DNA of 64,000 nucleotides from Pseudomonadota bacterium (GCA_030145845.1 JAIXHJ010000010.1:82073-146072), one strand, 5' to 3'. Positions 10,022-19,086 are shown, counted from the first letter of the stretch. Program-made: numbers and translations. The notes: generated by a model from the sequence alone, not told the origin.

Positions 10022-10253
10022 TCGGCAAATGCATTAACTCAGATAATATTGCACCAGCGGTCAGATAACGCTGGACGGACCAGTAAAAGCCACGTATGGT
10101 GACCCCAGCTAGAAAGAAGTCTCCGTTTTTCAAATCTACATTTCGTTGTCTTACTCGTAACACCACGTCCTGCAGCTTTAAATTTCAGTCCTTATTTCAT
10201 GCAATTCAGGTCTCTCTGAAGACCATCTTATATTTAAAATTCAGGATATTATT
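10022..10253 (+). other. Gene-free leader region upstream of the cold-shock gene
   Basis: About 230 bases without a credible gene before the cold-shock protein start. The last 150 bases are AT- and pyrimidine-rich compared with the flanks. cspA-type genes often carry long structured 5' untranslated leaders that control cold induction, and this space would allow one; I could not identify a cold-box or promoter with confidence. AGGA at 10243-10246 is the ribosome binding site. Confidence 0.4.
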
Positions 10254-10466
10254 ATGTCTAACACAGTAAAAGGCACCGTTAAATGGTTCAACGAAACAAA
10301 AGGTTTCGGTTTTATTGAACAGTCTTCCGGTGGTCCGGATGTATTCGCTCATTTCAGTGCCATCGTCAGCAATGGCTTTAAAACCCTGCAGGAAGGCCAA
10401 CAGGTTGAGTTCACCGTAACTCAGGGCCAGAAAGGTCCTCAGGCTGAGAACATCGTCGCTATCTGA
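10254..10466 (+). CDS. Cold-shock protein, CspA family
   Basis: 70-residue single-domain RNA/DNA-binding cold-shock protein. RNP1 is KGFGFIEQ (residues 16-23) and RNP2 is DVFAHFSAI (about 29-37). [15 protein letters not shown] and the ending [13 protein letters not shown] are characteristic. It probably melts RNA secondary structure at low temperature or acts as a general RNA chaperone. A perfect terminator follows. A second, membrane-anchored cold-shock domain protein is encoded at 56419-56910. Confidence 0.96.
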   Translation: MSNTVKGTVKWFNETKGFGFIEQSSGGPDVFAHFSAIVSNGFKTLQEGQQVEFTVTQGQKGPQAENIVAI

Positions 10467-10482
10467 ATCCGGTAAGCGTCAT

Positions 10483-10520
10483 AAAAAAAGCCCTGAGCAG
10501 TCATGCTCAGGGCTTTTTTT
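10483..10520 (+). terminator. Rho-independent terminator after the cold-shock gene
   Basis: Stem GCCCTGAGCA (10490-10499) with TGCTCAGGGC (10504-10513), loop GTCA, flanked by A7 and T7. It can work in both directions. Confidence 0.95.
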
Positions 10521-10644
10521 ATGTCCGTGAAAAATCATCTGCCAGGGGCATTCACATAACGCCGTCATCGTTGACTTAGTTATCACCAATATTCAGTATA
10601 AGAAGGACTAAACCGGTCGTAACTACAGGGAGAGGGAGCGTAAT

Positions 10645-11337
10645 ATGACGATGGAGAGCACAGATCCGGCGGAAATTCTCCGCCAGGCACGGGCGGCCGT
10701 GACAGCTGCCGACTACCCGCAGGCGCTGGAAAAGTACCAATGGTTTTACCATCATGCGACAGAGATCCGCCCCTCATTGTATGGTGTCCGCTTATCGTAT
10801 TGCCTGAATGAATGGGCAGATCTGGGAGAGATTTACCCGCCCGCCCTCGACGCCCTGCAGCAACTGAAAGACACCACCCGTGAGGCATTTGATCACACCC
10901 CGGCATATGAAACCTTTCACGAATATGCCGCCATCGCCGGCCATCTGAACAGCCCTGAGGAAGTGTTTGAACGCTTTCTGCAAAGCGCCGAACAGGACCC
11001 GCAACTGGCCCGCCGGCTGTTTACGCTTGTCTGGGAATACTGTGCGCAGAACGCACTGTGGGGGATCTGTTATCAGTATATGGGAACCGCTGGCAGCTAT
11101 TATACGCAACTGCTGGAAACCTATGATCACATGCTGCGGGCCTGCCAGGGAAAAAGTGAAGAAATCCGCCAGTCCTTTATCAAAGAAGCCCTGCAGGCAA
11201 CCAAAAGAGAAGCCCAGTGGCTGGCTGATATGCTGAAGACCTGTGGCACTGCCGATGAATATCATGCCTATATCCGGCGGCTGCGGCAGGACCTTAGCGA
11301 ACGCGGACAGCAGACACTGGCAGCAGCAATCGGCTGA
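10645..11337 (+). CDS. Uncharacterised helical, TPR-like protein
   Basis: I do not recognise this 230-residue protein. It is soluble, lacks a signal peptide and looks almost fully helical. The N terminus (residues 8-35, EILRQARAAVTAADYPQALEKY) resembles one tetratricopeptide helix pair, and the pattern of aromatic and Ala residues continues to about residue 200. Start ATG 10645 follows AGGGAGAGGGA. It is an isolated gene between the cold-shock terminator and a convergent PAP2 phosphatase. Codon use looks like that of its neighbours. A protein-interaction scaffold is the only functional guess the sequence allows. Confidence 0.7.
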   Translation: MTMESTDPAEILRQARAAVTAADYPQALEKYQWFYHHATEIRPSLYGVRLSYCLNEWADLGEIYPPALDALQQLKDTTREAFDHTPAYETFHEYAAIAGHLNSPEEVFERFLQSAEQDPQLARRLFTLVWEYCAQNALWGICYQYMGTAGSYYTQLLETYDHMLRACQGKSEEIRQSFIKEALQATKREAQWLADMLKTCGTADEYHAYIRRLRQDLSERGQQTLAAAIG

Positions 11338-11394
11338 GCAGGAATACGCAGCGACAGCAGGCAACCGTTCAGGCTGCCCGCCGGGAGGGGTTGT

Positions 11395-12063
11395 TTATTC
11401 CCGGATCCGGCTGTGTCCCAGCAGCCAGGCGCTTAAGCCGCGGTAAACAAAATAACAGACAAAGCCGGCGAATATCGTGTCACTGAGGAAGTGTCCGCCC
11501 TGTACGATACGCACCGCACTGACCACGCTTCCCACCACGATGCCGGCCCAGAACCAGCTGCGGCGGCGGAAAATCCAGGCAAAGGCCATCAGCCAGAAGC
11601 CCATGGCGGAGTGGCCGCTGACAAACGACGCACATTTCTTCTTCGCGCAGCGGTCTGAAATCACCCAGGCCGGCGTAAAGCCGCTGTGACCGCCAAATTC
11701 CTCCACCTGTTTCGGCCGCGCACGGTCGAACGTTTCCTTGAACACGTTATGCACCAGAATGCCGGGACCAGCCAGCAGTGTCACCAGCAGAAACACCCAT
11801 ACCCGGCGCTGACGTTTATCGATTCCGCCACGGACAAACGTCAGCGCGACGGTAATCAGCAGCACTGGCAGCAGCACATAAGGCACGTAACGGAACAGCG
11901 CATAGATGGAATCACTGATGGGGTGATGATTCAGTGGCCAGCTGTCGCTGGCCGGATCATAGAACCAGCCACTGACGGTCAGATCAATCTGTGGAAAGGC
12001 CAGAAAAATGCCTGCCAGCAGCAGTAACAGTATCCAGTCCGCCTGACGTTTCAGCCAGCTCAT
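11395..12063 (-). CDS. PAP2-superfamily membrane phosphatase
   Basis: 222-residue integral membrane phosphatase. The three PAP2 active-site motifs are present: KETFDRARP, FVSGHSAMG with the catalytic His, and RIVQGGHFLSD with the nucleophilic His and charge-relay Asp. About six membrane helices are seen. Members dephosphorylate undecaprenyl pyrophosphate, phosphatidylglycerophosphate or lipid A; the long periplasmic stretch with DRCAKKKCASF between motifs recalls LpxE/LpxT-like lipid phosphatases, but substrate is not settled. I favour ATG 12063 (complement), five bases after GAGG; ATG 12066 and GTG 12069 are alternatives. Confidence 0.85.
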   Translation of the reverse strand: MSWLKRQADWILLLLLAGIFLAFPQIDLTVSGWFYDPASDSWPLNHHPISDSIYALFRYVPYVLLPVLLITVALTFVRGGIDKRQRRVWVFLLVTLLAGPGILVHNVFKETFDRARPKQVEEFGGHSGFTPAWVISDRCAKKKCASFVSGHSAMGFWLMAFAWIFRRRSWFWAGIVVGSVVSAVRIVQGGHFLSDTIFAGFVCYFVYRGLSAWLLGHSRIRE

Positions 12064-12208
12064 CATCACCTCGTTGGTCAGTATGCATCACAGGCGTGAG
12101 GATACCGGTTTTGCTGCCTTTGTTCATGCCCTGCCGCGCTGTCACAGGGACAGTTTCCCGCTCAGATCAGCAGCGCCCGCCGTCTGTCCTCTTCCCGCCA
12201 ATATGAAT

Positions 12209-12221
12209 GTTATGTTATAAC
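12209..12221 (+). promoter_or_regulatory. Zur-like operator upstream of the ZigA-type gene
   Basis: GTTATGTTATAAC matches the gammaproteobacterial Zur core GTTATA-N-TATAAC at 12 of 13 positions, and the flanks (AAT before, AATG after) extend the match. It ends 35 bases before the GTPase start, where a repressor would block transcription when zinc is plentiful. A second, perfect core lies at 14775-14787. Confidence 0.8.
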
Positions 12222-12256
12222 AATGCCAAACATGAGAGAGACAAGAGCAACCCACC

Positions 12257-13465
12257 ATGACACAAGCAACATCCGATACCCGTCTGCCGGTGACTGTCCT
12301 GTCCGGTTTCCTCGGTGCCGGTAAGACCACCCTGCTCAATCACATCCTGACCAACCGCGATAATCTGAAAGTGGCGGTCATCGTCAACGATATGAGTGAG
12401 GTCAACATTGATGCCTCCTTCGTTCAGGACGAAGTCGAACTGAAGCGCGGTGAAGAAAAGCTGGTTGAAATGAGCAACGGCTGTATCTGCTGCACGCTGC
12501 GTGAAGATCTGCTGATCGAAGTCGGCCAGCTGGCGGCGAATGGCCGCTTTGATTATCTGGTGATTGAAAGCACCGGTATCGCCGAGCCGCTGCCGGTGGC
12601 AGAAACCTTCACCTTTGCCGATGAAAACGGGGTCAGTCTGTCCGATCTGGCACGGCTGGATACCCTGGTCACCGTCGTGGATGCCGTGAACTTCCTGAAG
12701 GATTTTGACGAAGCCAAATCCCTGCAGGAAGCCGGCGAATCCCTTGGCGAAGACGATGAACGCAGCGTCGCCGATCTGCTGATCGATCAGATTGAATTCT
12801 GCGACAAGCTGCTGATCAGCAAGACCGACCTGGTCAGCCCTGACCATCTGCAGCGCGTGGAAACCATCCTCCGCAGCCTGAACCCACGCGCGGAAATTAT
12901 CCCGATGGTGAAAGGTAATGTGCCGCTGGACAAGGTGCTGGGCACCAACAGCTTTGACTTTGAACAGGCCGCCACCGCACCGGGCTGGCTGAAGGAAATG
13001 CGCGGCGAACACACGCCGGAAACGGAAGAGTATGGCATCAGCAGTTTCTCTTACCGTGCGCACCGGCCGTTTCACCCGCAGAAGTTTTACGACTTCCTGC
13101 ATCAGGACTGGCCGACCGGCAAGCTGATCCGCTCCAAAGGTTATTTCTGGCTCGCCAGCCGGCCGCAGTTTGCCGGTCAGTGGAGTCAGGCCGGTGGTAT
13201 CGCCCACCATGGTTTTGCCGGCATGTTCTGGAAAGCCGTACCGCAGGAACGCTGGCCGGAGGATGAGGAATCCATCGCATACATCAAGGAAAAGTGGGTC
13301 GAACCGTTTGGCGACATGAGGCAGGAACTGGTGTTTATCGGCCAGGGGCTGGATGAAGCCGATGTCCGCCGCCAGCTGGATGAGTGCCTGCTGAATGAAG
13401 ACGAATTAGTCGCCGGTCAGGAATACTGGAAAACCCTGCCCGATCCGTTTCCGGCCTGGGGGTAA
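12257..13465 (+). CDS. zigA: COG0523 GTPase, ZigA-type zinc metallochaperone
   Basis: 402-residue CobW-family G3E GTPase. Walker A is GFLGAGKTT (residues about 17-25), the metal-binding CxCC motif is [10 protein letters not shown] (about 75-84), Walker B-like [11 protein letters not shown] and guanine motif SKTD follow, and a CobW C-terminal domain (about 255-390) is present. The start region and length match the ZigA/YciC subgroup, made under zinc starvation to hand zinc to client enzymes. A Zur-like operator lies directly upstream and DUF1826, a frequent partner, follows after three bases. Client proteins are unknown. Confidence 0.9.
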   Translation: MTQATSDTRLPVTVLSGFLGAGKTTLLNHILTNRDNLKVAVIVNDMSEVNIDASFVQDEVELKRGEEKLVEMSNGCICCTLREDLLIEVGQLAANGRFDYLVIESTGIAEPLPVAETFTFADENGVSLSDLARLDTLVTVVDAVNFLKDFDEAKSLQEAGESLGEDDERSVADLLIDQIEFCDKLLISKTDLVSPDHLQRVETILRSLNPRAEIIPMVKGNVPLDKVLGTNSFDFEQAATAPGWLKEMRGEHTPETEEYGISSFSYRAHRPFHPQKFYDFLHQDWPTGKLIRSKGYFWLASRPQFAGQWSQAGGIAHHGFAGMFWKAVPQERWPEDEESIAYIKEKWVEPFGDMRQELVFIGQGLDEADVRRQLDECLLNEDELVAGQEYWKTLPDPFPAWG

Positions 13466-13468
13466 GTC

Positions 13469-14116
13469 ATGGCCAGCGCACTCAGTCTGCCTGCTGCGAC
13501 AACCGCACCCGCCCGCGCAGTCAGTGGCGATCACTGGAATGTACTGACGTTTATTTATGAAGAAGACGTCAATCTGGTCATCGGCCGCCAACTGTTACCT
13601 CAGAGTGCGGCGCTGAATCAGGCAATCAATGCCCTGCTCGACAGCCCACAGACCCCGGCACTGCGCCTCAGTGGCACACCGGACCAGTGCCGTCAGGCGG
13701 TACTGCGTGACCTGCCGGCCGTGGATCATGCCGGCGCCCTGGCGGATGCGGTTTATCTGGTTGCCGACGCCTTCTGTACCCTGTTTGATCTGGAGAAAAC
13801 CGGCCTGCGTCTGGAGCGGCTTGAACGGGCCATGTGCCCACGCTTTCACGTTGACCGGGTGCCGGTCAGACTGCTGCTGACCCTGGCCGGTGCCGGCACA
13901 GAATGGCTGACGGAAGATAACTGCGAGCGCAGCCAGTTAGGCGGTGGTGGCGAGCCCTGCCGTTCTGCAGCCGCCATTCAGCATCTGCAGGCCGGCGACA
14001 TCGCTCTGCTGAAGGGTGAGGAATGGGAAGGTAATGAAGGCCGTGGACTGGTGCACCGTTCACCAGCGGTCAGCGGCGGAGAGCGGCGGCTGATGCTGAC
14101 GCTGGATTTTGCCTGA
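13469..14116 (+). CDS. DUF1826 protein, zinc-starvation associated
   Basis: 215-residue protein of the DUF1826 family, which typically lies beside ZigA-type genes in Zur regulons. It starts three bases after zigA, so the two form an operon. The middle holds CPRFHVDRVPVRLLLTL (about residues 126-142) and the end VHRSPAVSGGERRLMLTLDF (about 194-213). An HxD pair followed by a distal His-Arg near a beta strand is the arrangement of cupin or 2-oxoglutarate/Fe(II) enzymes; that is my inference and not an established activity. No signal peptide, so cytoplasmic. It converges on the DUF3299 gene. Confidence 0.85.
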   Translation: MASALSLPAATTAPARAVSGDHWNVLTFIYEEDVNLVIGRQLLPQSAALNQAINALLDSPQTPALRLSGTPDQCRQAVLRDLPAVDHAGALADAVYLVADAFCTLFDLEKTGLRLERLERAMCPRFHVDRVPVRLLLTLAGAGTEWLTEDNCERSQLGGGGEPCRSAAAIQHLQAGDIALLKGEEWEGNEGRGLVHRSPAVSGGERRLMLTLDFA

Positions 14117-14122
14117 CGGCCC

Positions 14123-14752
14123 TCAGGGGCCGCGGTAGGGTTCGATATTTTCCAGCTCCAGCCGGTAGGCTGACGTCGCCACATCATTTTTGCTGAGATC
14201 GGTGTGCAGCGTGCCTTCAACCCAGAACGGGTCGTAGATGGTTTCCATCTCCACGCCTTTGCTCTGCACCAGAATAATCTGGTTCGGCGGCGGCGGTGGC
14301 AGGTGGATACAGGCACCGTAATACGGCACCAGAAAGAATTCGGTCACGATCTGATGGTCATCAAATTCCAGCGGCACAATAAAGCCGGGGATACGTACTT
14401 TCTGGCCGTCAAATTCGGCCCGGACACTGGTCGACTTCAGTGCCCGGTCCCATTCTTTCTGTGCCTGCGACTGCTCCGCTTTCTGCCATTCTTCCTGCGC
14501 CTGATACTGCCCGGCCAGTTCCACTGCCTGGCCCACGGCAGACGCCACCTGATCTTCCAGTGAGCCCTCTTCAATCTGCGCCAGCGCCGCCGGCGGATTG
14601 GACAAGGCAGCATAATCTTCGTCCGGCAGCAGCTCAGAAAACTCCACCAGACGGTAATCCCCCGCCTGAGCCAGTGAGGCCACAACAACCGTCAGCAACA
14701 ACAGGCTGGCACGGCTCAGCTGACGGATGGAGCGCTCAAAAAAAACACACAT
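14123..14752 (-). CDS. DUF3299 periplasmic protein of a zinc-responsive ABC system (ZrgE/PA4066-like)
   Basis: 209-residue exported protein. A signal sequence ends near SLAQA (residue 30), an Ala/Glu/Gln-rich helical stretch follows (about 55-105), then the DUF3299 domain with VRIPGFIVPLEF, FFLVPYYGACIHLPPPPPNQ and YDPFWVEGTL. As I recall, this family is the accessory member of the Vibrio Zrg and Pseudomonas PA4063-PA4066 zinc-responsive loci, beside a MacB-type ABC transporter. The gene is divergent from the AztD-like gene with a perfect Zur core between them, so both directions are probably zinc-repressed. Confidence 0.82.
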   Translation of the reverse strand: MCVFFERSIRQLSRASLLLLTVVVASLAQAGDYRLVEFSELLPDEDYAALSNPPAALAQIEEGSLEDQVASAVGQAVELAGQYQAQEEWQKAEQSQAQKEWDRALKSTSVRAEFDGQKVRIPGFIVPLEFDDHQIVTEFFLVPYYGACIHLPPPPPNQIILVQSKGVEMETIYDPFWVEGTLHTDLSKNDVATSAYRLELENIEPYRGP

Positions 14753-14774
14753 GCAGGCCTTCCCCTTACATCAG

Positions 14775-14787
14775 GTTATAATATAAC
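14775..14787. promoter_or_regulatory. Zur-like operator in the divergent DUF3299 / AztD-like promoter region
   Basis: GTTATAATATAAC is a perfect 13-base palindrome identical to the Zur core GTTATA-N-TATAAC. It lies 22 bases from the DUF3299 start and 67 bases from the lipoprotein start and can serve both directions. Confidence 0.88.
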
Positions 14788-14853
14788 ATATCAATTTTGG
14801 ACGGCTCAGCGCCGGTCTGATTCACTCTTCAGACAGATTATAAGGAACTCAAG

Positions 14854-16103
14854 ATGAAGTCTTCATTATCCCGCTCTCTGATGTATCTGGCGGTAACGTC
14901 AGCCTCTCTGTTTCTGACCGCCTGTGGCGGCGACAGCAGCTCCAGCAGCAGCAGTGAAGAAGAAGAACACGAGCACACCGGTCGTCTGCTGATTTCTGAT
15001 GACACCACGACCCTGACCGTCTATGACCAGTCTGAAGCCGCCTTTGAAACCCTGGCAGGCAGTGCTGCACTGGCATCACCCTCGCTGGTCCTCGCCGATA
15101 ACGGTCTGAGTGCTGCCGTGGTAAACAGTTCCTCCGTGCAGTTTGTGCATTCCGGCCTGCATTCCGAAGAGGAAGAAGAGGCGGCTGAGGAAGAAGAACA
15201 TGACCATGAAGAAGCCGATGTCATTGATCTGACTGTAAGCGGTACGATCAGCAAAGTCGTGACCAGCAAAGGGCATTTTGCCATTCTCGCGGATGGTGCC
15301 ACCCAGCTGGTCCCGGCTGATGATATCGAGTCCGTCACCGCTGCTGATATCGAAACCTTTGATGCCGTTACCCAATCTTACCCGGCTCTGGTACTGGACG
15401 AAGACAGCAAAACCCTGCTGGTGTTCAGCGGTGATAATGCCGTTGTTTACACTGAAGACTCGGCAACAGCCGTCAGCACCAGCTGCAGCAGCCCGGTCTG
15501 GCATGTGGAAAGCGAACACATGACCCTGTTCGGCTGTACGAGGGCGTAAAAGCCATGAGCATGGAAGGCGATTTCACAGAATTCACGACCCTGCAACTGC
15601 CGGCCACAGCCACCGAGTGGCCGGAAAACTGGATCACCAATGGTGAAGATATTGTCGGCTACAGCGCTGATTCTGTACTGACCGTGTACGAAGACGAAGA
15701 TACGGAAAGTATTGTCGTTGAAGACGTCACCGCGATTGCCACGGACGACGGTGCCAGCGGTAATATCTGCGCGGCGGCCTTCGCCACCGAAGACAGCGAT
15801 GCCGTTGCCTTCCTCAGCGATGATGCCAACCTGTATGTCGTGGATACTGAAACAGAAGAAGTCACCACCGTGGCACTGAAATTCTCAGATGCAGCCACGC
15901 TGAGCTGTGATGATCTGCATATGACTGCAGCGGCTGCCGGCTTCCCGGTAGTGGATGAAAGCGCCGCTTATCTCTACCTGTTTGATGCCCACGATGGCGC
16001 AGCTTACCACCTGCACAGCAGCGTGGAACTGGACTCAGGTATCGGCGATATCAACGATGCCGTTTTTATGCACGCCATTGAAAGTGAAGCTCACGAACAC
16101 TGA
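14854..16103 (+). pseudogene. AztD-like zinc-binding beta-propeller lipoprotein, split by a frameshift
   Basis: Two adjacent open frames (14854-15549 and the one holding ATG 15555, ending 16103) together make a protein of about 415 residues. The first half has a lipoprotein signal (FLTACGG, Cys about residue 24), a Ser run, then acidic His motifs EEEEHEHTG and EEEEHDHEEAD; the second half continues repeated short strands and ends in EAHEH. Repeating units and His-rich N terminus resemble the periplasmic zinc chaperone AztD. At 15534-15551 the first frame reads FGCTRA-stop while the -1 frame reads YEGVKAMSMEG; losing one base just after TGT (about 15536) would explain it. No slippery heptamer was found, so this is either a real mutation or a sequencing error. 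Confidence 0.7.
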
Positions 16104-16213
16104 GTTTTACCCTGACGGCCGTCTGACTTCTGTCACACGGCCGCCACAGAATTTACGGGGCCACCAGTGTGTGCCCCTTTTGTCGTTTTAAGCTGTACCT
16201 CCGGATCCCTATC

Positions 16214-18268
16214 ATGCGCACAAAATTATCGCTTGCTGTATCCCTGCTTTCTGCTTCCCCATTGCTGCTGGCCCATACCACTGAACTGGACACCGTGGTG
16301 ATCAGCAGTGCCGGTCAGGACTCGGTTTATGATGTTGCCCAGCCGGTGACGGTACTGGACAGCGATGCCATCAGTGAAAACCAGGGCGATACCCTGGGCA
16401 CCCTGCTTGATGATCAGCCGGGTATAGCCAACGCCTCTTTCGGCCCCGGTGTCGGCCGCCCGGTGCTGCGCGGCATGAGCGGCAGCCGGGTGAAAATCCT
16501 GCTTGACGGCATGGACAGCAACGACGTATCCGCCATGAGTTCTGACCATTCCCCCATGGCCGATGCCAGCGCCGCCGAACAGGTTGAAGTGATTCAGGGC
16601 CCGGCCACCCTGCTGTATGGCGGCGGCGCCATCGGTGGTGTCGTTAATCTGATTGATCAGCGTATTTATGAACAGCCACTGTCCGGCCTCAACGGTGAAG
16701 TCAGCGCCCGCTACGGCTCCAACGCCAACAGTCAGGATGTACAGGCAAAACTCAATGCCGGCAATGGCGCCTGGGCGCTGCACCTCGATGGTTTTTCCCG
16801 CAGCAGTGACAATTACGAAGCGGATGGCGAAGAAGTGGAAAATACCGATACCGAAAGCAGCGGTGGCAGCTTTGGTATCAGCCGTACCAGCAGTCAGGGT
16901 TTCATCGGTGCCGGCATTTCCACGCTGGAATACGATTACGGCGTGCCCAATGAAGATAACGAAGATAACCGCGTCCGCCCGGAGCAGACCCGCTACGATC
17001 TGAAAGGCGCCTGGCTGCCACAGAACTCTTCCTGGCTGCAGGAATGGCGTACCGAACTGAATTACACCGATTACGAACACGACGAAACCGACGAAGGTCT
17101 GGTCGTTGGTCTGTTTGAAAAAGATACCACCCAGCTGCGTACCACCCTGCGCCATCTGCCGTTTGGCCGCTGGCAGGGCAGCTTCGGTCTGCAGGCCAGC
17201 CTGCAACATCTGGAATTGTGTCACGATCACAGTGGCTGTGATGGTATTCCGGATTACAGTGACACAGCGTGGGATGGCGAAGCCGGTTATAGTCTGATCA
17301 ACGCAGAATACGGTGGTTATCTGTTTGCACACGATACGCCAATGCCGTTGACTGATACGACAGACATCGGCGTTTATTGGGTGGAACAGCGTGACTGGTC
17401 ACAGGGCACAATTGAACTCGGTGCCCGTATTGATCAACGCACAATCGAAACGGATCCTGATTCCATCAGCGTTGATTACCGTCAGGAAGAAAGTTATTAC
17501 GACGATAAAACCTTTAACCCGCTCACCCTGACCGCCGCAGCAACCTGGGTGATTTCTGAATATCAGCGCTGGGGTCTGAGCATTGCCCGCGCCCAGCGCG
17601 CGCCGGATGCCGAAGAACTGTTCTGGAACGGTGACCATCACGCCACCTTCTCTTTCCAGCTGGATAACCCGGATCTGGATACTGAAACCGCCTACACTGC
17701 CGACCTGAACTGGCTGTACCAGGACGACAGCGACAGCTTCCGTATTGCCGTCTACCACTACGAATACCGCGATTATATTTACAACGACCGCAAAGACATC
17801 ACCGATCCGTACCACGGTAATACCGTGTACCGCCACGAGCAGAAAGACGCCCGCTTCAGCGGTGGTGAAATCAGCTGGCAGCATAATCTGAATGACGCAT
17901 GGCATCTGGATATGAATGCCGATTATGTCCGTGCCCGCCTGACCAATGGCGACAACCTGCCGCGCATTGCCCCGGCCTCTGCTCTGGTGGCTATTAACTG
18001 GGCGAAAAACCTGTGGCAGGCACGCGTCGAAGGCCGCCTTGTCGCCGAACAGAATGACACCGGCGATAATGAAACCAGTACCGATGGCTACAGCATGCTG
18101 AATGCCAGCCTCAGCCGGGATATTATGCTGGCCAGCAATGAACTCCGCCTGCGTATGGCCGTCAATAACATCACCGATGAACTGGCACGCAATCATGTAT
18201 CGTATCTGAAAGAATATGCCCCGCTGCAGGGCCGCAATATTCAGCTCGGTGCACGCTGGAAATTCTGA
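16214..18268 (+). CDS. znuD: TonB-dependent outer-membrane zinc receptor, ZnuD family
   Basis: 684-residue outer-membrane receptor. ATG 16214 gives a clean signal peptide (MRTKLSLAVSLLSASPLLLA). The plug domain (about residues 30-145) contains VLRGMSGSRVKILLDGMDS and VEVIQGPATLLYGGGAIGG; the beta barrel ends in GARWKF with the terminal Phe required for insertion. An extracellular-loop segment LCHDHSGCDGIPDYSD (about residue 336) has paired Cys with His/Asp, like the zinc-capturing loop of ZnuD. It follows the AztD-like gene by 110 bases and precedes the ABC genes, within the zinc-starvation locus. Confidence 0.9.
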   Translation: MRTKLSLAVSLLSASPLLLAHTTELDTVVISSAGQDSVYDVAQPVTVLDSDAISENQGDTLGTLLDDQPGIANASFGPGVGRPVLRGMSGSRVKILLDGMDSNDVSAMSSDHSPMADASAAEQVEVIQGPATLLYGGGAIGGVVNLIDQRIYEQPLSGLNGEVSARYGSNANSQDVQAKLNAGNGAWALHLDGFSRSSDNYEADGEEVENTDTESSGGSFGISRTSSQGFIGAGISTLEYDYGVPNEDNEDNRVRPEQTRYDLKGAWLPQNSSWLQEWRTELNYTDYEHDETDEGLVVGLFEKDTTQLRTTLRHLPFGRWQGSFGLQASLQHLELCHDHSGCDGIPDYSDTAWDGEAGYSLINAEYGGYLFAHDTPMPLTDTTDIGVYWVEQRDWSQGTIELGARIDQRTIETDPDSISVDYRQEESYYDDKTFNPLTLTAAATWVISEYQRWGLSIARAQRAPDAEELFWNGDHHATFSFQLDNPDLDTETAYTADLNWLYQDDSDSFRIAVYHYEYRDYIYNDRKDITDPYHGNTVYRHEQKDARFSGGEISWQHNLNDAWHLDMNADYVRARLTNGDNLPRIAPASALVAINWAKNLWQARVEGRLVAEQNDTGDNETSTDGYSMLNASLSRDIMLASNELRLRMAVNNITDELARNHVSYLKEYAPLQGRNIQLGARWKF

Positions 18269-18408
18269 TGATAAATAAGGGCCGCACCGGAGGCCCGGTA
18301 ACAACCTGAGCGCGCCGCCGGATGCCGTTGTCATAAGGGTCCGGAGCGCAAAGGGTTTTTACACCGCTTCCGTGTGACCTGTTTGTGTTTAAACACCTGG
18401 GTCAGCTT

Positions 18409-19086
18409 ATGAATACGGCAACACAACCGGCGCTTACAGTGCGCGACCTTACATTCGGCTGGTCTGATCAGCCACTGCTGAATATTCCCGCCCTGACACT
18501 GACAGCCGGCGATACGCTGTTTATTACCGGTCCATCCGGCTGTGGTAAATCCACCCTGCTCAATTTAATCAGTGGCCTGCTGCTGCCTGATCAGGGCGAC
18601 ATCATTGCCGGCGGGCAGTCGCTGTCAGCGCTGAGTTCTTCCGCCCGCGACCGCTTCCGCGGCCGTTACATGGGGGTGATCAGCCAGACACTGAATCTGT
18701 TGCCTTACCTGACCGTGGAAGAAAACCTGCGCCTGATGCAGCATTTCGCCGGCCAGAAAAATGACCGTCAGTGGCAGCAGACTCTGCTGACCCAGCTGAA
18801 TCTCGCCGGGCAGATGCAGCAGACGGTCAGTGAACTCAGCCTGGGTCAGCAACAGCGTGCCGCCATCGCCCGTGCCCTGGTACACCGGCCGTCACTGATT
18901 ATTGCCGATGAACCAACATCGGCTCTGGATGACGATAATAAACAGGCGTTTATGACCCTGCTGATGTCAGCCATCAAACAGTTTAATGCGGCGCTGATTA
19001 TGGTCAGTCATGACCGCAGCCTGCAATCCTGGTTCAGTCACACGCTGGATTTAAGCAATCTGCCGCTGGAGGCTGAAGCATGCTGA
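18409..19086 (+). CDS. ABC transporter ATP-binding protein, LolD/MacB type
   Basis: 225-residue ATPase. Walker A GPSGCGKST, Q-loop SQTLNLLPYLTVEENL, signature LSLGQQQR and Walker B LIIADEPTSALD are intact. It belongs to the group that works with FtsX-like permeases (type VII, mechanotransmission), which generally move lipoproteins or drive periplasmic work rather than import solutes. I prefer ATG 18409; GTG 18385 is an in-frame alternative. It overlaps the permease gene by seven bases, so both are co-translated. Context suggests zinc-linked envelope function like the Zrg/PA4064 ATPase. Confidence 0.9.
   Translation: MNTATQPALTVRDLTFGWSDQPLLNIPALTLTAGDTLFITGPSGCGKSTLLNLISGLLLPDQGDIIAGGQSLSALSSSARDRFRGRYMGVISQTLNLLPYLTVEENLRLMQHFAGQKNDRQWQQTLLTQLNLAGQMQQTVSELSLGQQQRAAIARALVHRPSLIIADEPTSALDDDNKQAFMTLLMSAIKQFNAALIMVSHDRSLQSWFSHTLDLSNLPLEAEAC

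Noticed and set aside
14854..15549. Calling the His-rich lipoprotein ZrgA/DUF2796
   Set aside because: It has a lipobox, a Ser linker and repeated propeller-like strands across both frames, which fits AztD better than the short ZrgA fold.
15510..15560. Programmed -1 frameshifting to join the two AztD-like frames
   Set aside because: No X-XXY-YYZ slippery heptamer or clear downstream stem was found in the overlap; a simple one-base loss is more economical.
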